Of a stretch of DNA of 10,598 bases, positions 6,529-10,598 are shown piece by piece. This DNA is from Pseudolabrys sp. GTDB taxonomy: Bacteria > Pseudomonadota > Alphaproteobacteria > Rhizobiales > Xanthobacteraceae. The translations under genes and the position numbers were made by a program. The first letter of the stretch is position 1. Every line of letters begins with the position of its first letter. The DNA is taken from NCBI GenBank assembly GCA_029945495.1, contig JAQSCR010000505.1:1-10598 (forward strand). The letters run 5' to 3'. Below the pieces are notes generated by a model. The model made no database searches and was not told where the DNA came from. It was given only the letters and a program-made list of their open reading frames with translations.

Positions 6529-6701
6529 CGTGGTCCCCGTCGCGCGCGGCCTGGTTCAAGTACCGGAAAACTCGCGAAATTAAGGCCGGGTCCTACGGCG
6601 AAATCGCAATTCGCGCAATGGCTCGCGCGCCGTTATACTCTGCTGTAGGGAGTGGTCCTGCCCTCGTGCCGGGGGCTCATTGTCCACGAGCCGGGGTCGC
6701 T
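6529..6701. promoter_or_regulatory. Divergent promoter region; TATACT -10 candidate for the plus-strand operon
   Basis: TATACT at 6634-6639 is a good -10 match, with TTCGCG at 6610-6615 as a weak -35 at an 18-base spacing. Transcription would begin near 6646, inside the frame that opens at ATG 6618, so that ATG would not be on the mRNA. This favours a downstream start for the phosphatidyltransferase gene. I do not see a clear purM promoter on the minus strand; TTGCGA (complement of 6606-6611) is the best -35-like element. Confidence 0.4.
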
Positions 6702-7247
6702 TTGAGTATTCCTAACCTCATTACGCTGGGGCGTATTCTGCTGGTGCCGGTCGTGGTCTGGGCAATCATGTCCAACGCCATGTGGTTCGCCTTCATGCTG
6801 TTCCTGGTGGCCGGCGTCAGCGATGGCGTCGATGGCTACCTCGCCAAGCGCTTCAACATGACCACCGAACTGGGGGCCTATCTCGACCCGCTCGCCGACA
6901 AGGCGCTGATCGTGTCGATTTATCTCACCCTTGGGATCAACGGGGACATCCCGCGTTGGCTGGTGATCTTGGTGGTGTCGCGCGATATCCTGATCGTCGG
7001 AGGCATCATGTTGTCCTGGCTGATGGGTAAACCGCTGAAGATCAGGCCGCTGCTGGTGTCCAAATTGAACACCGTGGCGCAGATCGCCTTCGCCTGCGTG
7101 GTGCTCGGTTCGCTCGGCTTCAACTACGAGGTGCCGCTGGTTAAATTGGTGCTCATGGGCCTGGTGGCGGTTTTGACCTTGCTGTCGATTGCCGCCTATC
7201 TGGCTGAATGGGTGCGTCACATGAATTCGACGCCGGCGCAGCCGTGA
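6702..7247 (+). CDS. CDP-alcohol phosphatidyltransferase family protein (PgsA-like)
   Basis: This membrane enzyme class joins a CDP-activated lipid to an alcohol. The family motif D-x2-DG-x2-AR-x8-G-x3-D-x3-D is present with exact spacing: Asp41, Asp44-Gly45, Ala48, Gly58, Asp62 and Asp66, counted from the TTG start; Lys49 replaces the usual Arg. About five or six hydrophobic helices follow. The sequence begins LSIPNLITLGRILLVP, the usual N-terminus of PgsA-like proteins, which fixes the start close to TTG 6702 and gives 181 residues, normal for the family. The frame is open back to ATG 6618 and includes a GTG at 6666, but a -10 element at 6634-6639 argues against the longest form. It may make phosphatidylglycerophosphate or act as a cardiolipin-synthase-type paralogue; sequence alone does not decide. 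Its stop overlaps the next gene's start. Confidence 0.9.
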   Translation: MSIPNLITLGRILLVPVVVWAIMSNAMWFAFMLFLVAGVSDGVDGYLAKRFNMTTELGAYLDPLADKALIVSIYLTLGINGDIPRWLVILVVSRDILIVGGIMLSWLMGKPLKIRPLLVSKLNTVAQIAFACVVLGSLGFNYEVPLVKLVLMGLVAVLTLLSIAAYLAEWVRHMNSTPAQP

Positions 7248-8362
7248 GCATGCCCGATCGGCCCACCGCATCGCCGCGGCTGCCTGCGCCAAACGGCGGC
7301 GCCTTTCAGCGCCAGATCGTCTTCTGGCTGGCCGCGCTGCTGCTGTTTATTCTGCTGCTGTGGCTGCTGGCCGATATTCTGCTGCCGTTCGTCGCCGGCT
7401 TGGCAATCGCCTATCTGCTGAAGCCTTTGACCGACCGGCTTGAGCGCGCCGGCGTCAATCGGCTGGCGGCGGCGCTCGTGATTATCACCGTCGTCGTGCT
7501 GGCGATCGTTGTATTGATCCTTCTGGTGGCGCCGATCCTCGGCGGTCAGCTGTGGTCGTTCATCGACAATATTCCGGGCTACGTGACCAAGCTGCAATCG
7601 CTGCTCAGCGATCCGAGCCGACCATGGGTGCAGAAGCTGGTCGGCGCCGGATTCAACACCGACAAAGGCGTTTCCGACCTGGTGACCCAAGGCGCGGGCT
7701 GGCTGACCGCCTTCCTGAAATCGTTGTGGTCGGGCGGGCGGGCGCTGGTGTCGCTGTTCTCGCTGGTCGTTATAACGCCGGTGGTGGCGTTCTATCTGCT
7801 CTATGACTGGCACACGATGATCCGCGTCGTCGACAGCTGGGTGCCGCTGCGCCAGCGCGACACCGTGCGCGCCCTGGCCCGCGAAATCGACGCGGCGATC
7901 GCCGGCTTCGTGCGCGGGCAGAGCGCGGTCTGCCTGATCCTCGGATCGTTCTATGCCATCGCGCTGACGCTCACCGGGCTGAATTTCGGCCTGCTGATCG
8001 GCCTCTTGTCGGGGGTGATCACCTTCATTCCCTATGTTGGCTCGATGACCGGGTTGATCCTGGCGCTCGGCGTGGCGGTGGCGCAGTTCTGGCCGGACTA
8101 CACCTCGATCGGGGTGGTGCTCGGCATTTTCCTGCTCGGGCAGTTTCTCGAAGGCAATGTGCTGTCGCCCAAGCTGGTCGGCGAAAGCGTCGGCCTGCAT
8201 CCGGTCTGGCTGATCTTCGCGCTTCTTGCTTTCGGCTACCTGTTCGGCTTTGTCGGGCTCTTGGTTGCGGTGCCGCTCGCCGCGACCATCGGCGTGCTGG
8301 CGCGCTTCGCGCTCAGGCGTTATCTGGAAAGTTCGCTGTATACCGGCGAGCCGACGGCGTGA
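7244..8362 (+). CDS. AI-2E family transporter (PerM/YdiK-type permease)
   Basis: This polytopic inner-membrane protein of about 372 residues has the AI-2E/PerM layout: two N-terminal helices (a Leu-rich run about residues 26-54), a third helix, a central soluble region with FIDNIPGYVTKLQSLL, then further helices including ITPVVAFYLLYDW and the signature FIPYVGSMTG and LGQFLEGNVLSPKLVG near the C-terminal third. Known members include the TqsA autoinducer-2 exporter and Na+/H+ antiporters; the substrate here cannot be told. The likely start is GTG 7244, whose GTGA overlaps the upstream stop (TGA 7245-7247), giving translational coupling; ATG 7250 and ATG 7208 are in-frame alternatives. It ends in another GTGA overlap with hdaA. 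Confidence 0.92.
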   Translation: MSMPDRPTASPRLPAPNGGAFQRQIVFWLAALLLFILLLWLLADILLPFVAGLAIAYLLKPLTDRLERAGVNRLAAALVIITVVVLAIVVLILLVAPILGGQLWSFIDNIPGYVTKLQSLLSDPSRPWVQKLVGAGFNTDKGVSDLVTQGAGWLTAFLKSLWSGGRALVSLFSLVVITPVVAFYLLYDWHTMIRVVDSWVPLRQRDTVRALAREIDAAIAGFVRGQSAVCLILGSFYAIALTLTGLNFGLLIGLLSGVITFIPYVGSMTGLILALGVAVAQFWPDYTSIGVVLGIFLLGQFLEGNVLSPKLVGESVGLHPVWLIFALLAFGYLFGFVGLLVAVPLAATIGVLARFALRRYLESSLYTGEPTA

Positions 8363-9099
8363 ATGGAAGAGACCAGTCCTTGAGCAACGACGCGGATCAC
8401 GCAATTCCCGTGGCAGGTCCTTTGGCGCCATCATTGGCGCCGCGCCAGCTGGTGCTGGCGCTTGATCACGCGATCAGTTTCGCGCGCGAGGATTTCCTCG
8501 AAGGGCCGTCGAACGCCAAGGCGCTGGCCTTGATCGAGCGCTGGCCGGACTGGCCCGACCGGCTCGCCGTGCTGGTCGGACCGGAAGGTTCCGGCAAAAG
8601 CCATCTGGCCGCGATCTGGGCGCGGATGACCGGCGCGCGCATCCTCTCGGCCAAGCTGCTCGGTGAAACCGATTTGCCGCATGCTTTCGCCACCGGCGCG
8701 CTGGTGGTCGAGGACCTCGAGCCTGAGGGCCTCAATGAACGCGCGCTGTTCCATCTCATCAACATGGCGCGCGAGGAGCGCGTCGACGTGCTGTTCACCG
8801 CGCGCGCGTCGCCGGCGAGTTTCACGGTGAGCATCCGCGACCTCGGCTCGCGGCTGCGCGTACTGCCGGTGGTGACTTTGGAGGCGCCGGACGATGAACT
8901 GCTGCGCGCGCTGATCGTCAAACTCGCCGCCGACCGCCAATTGGCGGTGGACGAGGCATTGGTGAACTATCTCGCCAACCGCATCGAGCGCTCCTTCGCC
9001 AGCGCGCGCGCGGCCATCGCGCTGCTCGACGAGGAGGCCCTGCGCCAGCACCGGCCGGTGACGCGGGCGCTGGCGGCCGAACTTTTCAGGGCCCCTTAA
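8359..9099 (+). CDS. hdaA: DnaA regulatory inactivator HdaA (DnaA-like AAA+ protein)
   Basis: HdaA works with the beta sliding clamp to stimulate ATP hydrolysis by DnaA and so prevents re-initiation of replication. The 246-residue protein lacks the DnaA DNA-binding domain and keeps the AAA+ core. A clamp-binding motif QLVLAL (30-35) resembles QLSLPL of E. coli Hda. Walker A is GPEGSGKS (74-81). Walker B is ALVVEDLEP (114-122), with Glu-Asp where many relatives have Asp-Asp. The Box VII arginine is Arg165 in DLGSRL, and the sensor-2 region is RSFASARAAI (211-220). Position before ppk is the known alphaproteobacterial arrangement. GTG 8359 overlaps the upstream stop (GTGA); TTG 8380 is a serious alternative, because GGAAGAG (8365-8371) lies eight bases before it. 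Confidence 0.9.
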   Translation: MNGRDQSLSNDADHAIPVAGPLAPSLAPRQLVLALDHAISFAREDFLEGPSNAKALALIERWPDWPDRLAVLVGPEGSGKSHLAAIWARMTGARILSAKLLGETDLPHAFATGALVVEDLEPEGLNERALFHLINMAREERVDVLFTARASPASFTVSIRDLGSRLRVLPVVTLEAPDDELLRALIVKLAADRQLAVDEALVNYLANRIERSFASARAAIALLDEEALRQHRPVTRALAAELFRAP

Positions 9100-9205
9100 C
9101 GCCGATGCGCTACCAGTCTTGACGGCATGGCCGGCTCGGGTGCGAACTGTCATCCAGCCGCCACGTTGTTCGGCTAGGCAGGGCGTTCATTAGGCTGAAA
9201 ATATT
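9100..9205 (+). promoter_or_regulatory. Intergenic region before ppk with a candidate Pho box
   Basis: The 106 bases between hdaA and ppk hold CTGTCAT (9147-9153), four bases, then CCGCCAC (9158-9164). The first half matches the Pho-box half-site CTGTCA(C/T) fully and the second matches five of seven positions; the 11-base period is that of a PhoB site. TAGGCA (9175-9180) starts ten bases further on, where a -10 would stand, but it is a poor match. TTGACG (9119-9124) is a possible separate -35 without a clear -10. ppk itself has no strong Shine-Dalgarno sequence. Confidence 0.35.
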
Positions 9206-10598
9206 ATGGCAGATGCCGCGCAAGCTACTGTAAAAGCGAGTGAAATTCCTCCCCTCGCGGGCCGTGACGCCGCCTCGCCAAGCGCGCCCGCCGGGCCCGA
9301 CGCCGCGTTGCGCGCGCATCCGGACCGTTTCATCAACCGCGAACTGTCCTGGTTGCATTTCAACCGCCGCGTTCTCGAAGAAGCCGCCAACGCGCATCAC
9401 CCGCTGCTGGAGCGGGTGCGGTTCCTGTCGATCTCGGCCAACAACCTCGACGAATTCTTCATGGTGCGCGTCGCCGGCCTCAAGGGTCAGGTGCGCGAGG
9501 GCATCGTCACGCGCAGCCCGGACGGCCTGACGCCGTCCGAACAACTCACCCGCATCGGCGAGGCGGTGTCGCAGCTCGCCCATGACCAGCAGCAGCGCTG
9601 GCTCGAATTGCGGCCCGATCTGGCGGCGGCCGGCGTCGCGCTGGTCGAAGGCGCCGATCTCAAGAAAGCCGAGAAAGCCTGGCTCGAGGAGCACTTCCTC
9701 ACCCATGTGTTCCCGCTGCTGACGCCTTTGGCGATCGACCCGGCGCATCCGTTCCCGTTCATTCCCAATCTCGGCTTCTCGATGGCGCTGCAGCTGTCGC
9801 GCGTGCGCGACGGCAAGTCGATGAACGCGCTGATCCGTATGCCGCAGAAGATCGACCGCTTCATCAAGCTGCCGGCGAGCGGCGACGACGGCATTCGCCT
9901 GATCACGCTGGAGGCGGCGACCGCGCTGCATATCAGCCGGCTGTTTCCGGGCTACACGGTCAAAGGCGAGGGCGCGTTCCGCGCCATTCGCGATTCAGAT
10001 CTGGAAATCGAGGAAGAAGCCGAAGATCTGGTGCGGCTGTTCGAGACCGCGCTCAAGCAGCGCCGCCGTGGATCTGTGATCCGGCTCGAGCTCAACGCCA
10101 CCATGCCGGCGGAATTGCGCAGCTTCGTGCAGCGCGCGCTGGCGGTGGCCGACGACGAAGTATTCCTGGTTGACGGCGTGCTGGCGCTCAACGATCTGTC
10201 GCAGCTCACCCGCATCGACCGGCCCGATCTCGAATTCGTGCCGTATAATCCGCGCTATCCGGAACGCATCCGCGATCATGGCGGCGACGCCTTTGCCGCC
10301 ATCCGGCAGAAGGACCTGGTGGTTCACCACCCGTATGAATCCTTCGACGTCGTGGTGCAGTTCCTGCAACAGGCGGCGCGCGATCCCAACGTGGTGGCGA
10401 TCAAGCAGACCTTGTACCGCACCTCCGCGGAATCGCCGATCGTCAAGACCCTGGTCGAGGCGGCGGAAGCCGGCAAGTCGGTGACCGCTCTGGTCGAACT
10501 GAAGGCGCGCTTCGACGAGGAAGCCAATATCCGCTGGGCGCGCGATCTCGAACGCGCCGGCGCGCAAGTCGTCTATGGCTTCATCGAACTCAAGACCC
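9206..10598 (+). CDS. ppk: Polyphosphate kinase 1 (partial, C-terminus outside window)
   Basis: PPK1 reversibly polymerises the gamma-phosphate of ATP into inorganic polyphosphate at the membrane. The frame is open from ATG 9206 to the edge, 464 residues of an expected 700 or so. After a variable Ala/Pro-rich leader (1-38) comes the N-domain signature RFINRELSWLHFNRRVLEEA (41-60) and the ATP-contacting SANNLDEFFMVRVAGL (77-92). The head domain includes PLLTPLAIDPAHPFPFIPNL (170-189), and the first catalytic domain has HHPYESF (374-380), KQTLYRT (400-406) and ELKARFDEEANI (431-442), which hold the arginines equivalent to E. coli Arg375 and Arg405 (here Arg405 and Arg435). The window ends at GFIELKT; the phosphorylated catalytic His should be the very next residue. 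The start has weak ribosome-site support. It follows hdaA after 106 bases. Confidence 0.96.
   Translation, partial: MADAAQATVKASEIPPLAGRDAASPSAPAGPDAALRAHPDRFINRELSWLHFNRRVLEEAANAHHPLLERVRFLSISANNLDEFFMVRVAGLKGQVREGIVTRSPDGLTPSEQLTRIGEAVSQLAHDQQQRWLELRPDLAAAGVALVEGADLKKAEKAWLEEHFLTHVFPLLTPLAIDPAHPFPFIPNLGFSMALQLSRVRDGKSMNALIRMPQKIDRFIKLPASGDDGIRLITLEAATALHISRLFPGYTVKGEGAFRAIRDSDLEIEEEAEDLVRLFETALKQRRRGSVIRLELNATMPAELRSFVQRALAVADDEVFLVDGVLALNDLSQLTRIDRPDLEFVPYNPRYPERIRDHGGDAFAAIRQKDLVVHHPYESFDVVVQFLQQAARDPNVVAIKQTLYRTSAESPIVKTLVEAAEAGKSVTALVELKARFDEEANIRWARDLERAGAQVVYGFIELKT

Noticed and set aside
5773..6648. 291-codon plus-strand frame opposite purM
   Set aside because: It is antisense to unmistakable purM, with shadow-type composition and no ribosome site.
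1..10598. A previously undescribed multi-gene system, mobile element or defence island
   Set aside because: Every gene belongs to a known family, most in a typical alphaproteobacterial order. I saw no transposase, integrase, terminal inverted repeats, tRNA-flanked insertion or clear shift in base composition.

Overview
The window reads as ordinary chromosomal core sequence from a GC-rich alphaproteobacterium, most likely of the Hyphomicrobiales (Bradyrhizobium / Xanthobacteraceae-like). This rests on the protein sequences of Ndk, PurM, PurN and Ppk, and on the order purN-purM / CDP-alcohol phosphatidyltransferase - AI-2E-type permease - hdaA - ppk, which is a familiar alphaproteobacterial neighbourhood. 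The assignment comes from family knowledge and was not checked by a search.

Layout. (1) Positions 1-375, minus strand: the N-terminal part of a DinB-family protein that runs off the left edge. (2) 376-564: a divergent intergenic region with three perfect 12-bp tandem repeats and a short inverted repeat. (3) 565-987, plus: ndk. (4) 1054-1977, plus: a TerC/YjbE-type membrane protein with a GTG start. (5) 2058-4169, plus: a stand-alone molybdopterin oxidoreductase with an N-terminal 4Fe-4S motif. (6) 4151-4188: a long GC-rich hairpin at the convergent junction. (7) 4196-4651, minus: a DoxX-family membrane protein. (8) 4750-6528, minus: purN and purM, two steps of de novo purine synthesis, transcribed purM to purN. 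(9) 6529-6701: divergent promoter region. (10) 6702-9099, plus: a tightly packed set of CDP-alcohol phosphatidyltransferase, AI-2E/PerM-type permease and hdaA, joined by two stop/start overlaps. (11) 9206 to the right edge, plus: ppk, cut off just before its catalytic histidine.

How the genes relate. ndk, purM and purN all serve nucleotide supply. Ppk makes polyphosphate from ATP, and HdaA is expected to inactivate DnaA-ATP through the sliding clamp. The phosphatidyltransferase and the permease are membrane functions that share a transcript with hdaA. TerC, the molybdoenzyme, DoxX and DinB proteins are accessory functions with no partner genes here.

I found no mobile element, CRISPR array, RNA gene, toxin-antitoxin pair, defence locus or other undescribed multi-gene system. 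The points worth a second look are regulatory and structural: the tandem repeat before ndk, the convergent hairpin, a candidate Pho box before ppk, a near-leaderless promoter candidate before the molybdoenzyme, and the coupling of hdaA to membrane-protein genes.
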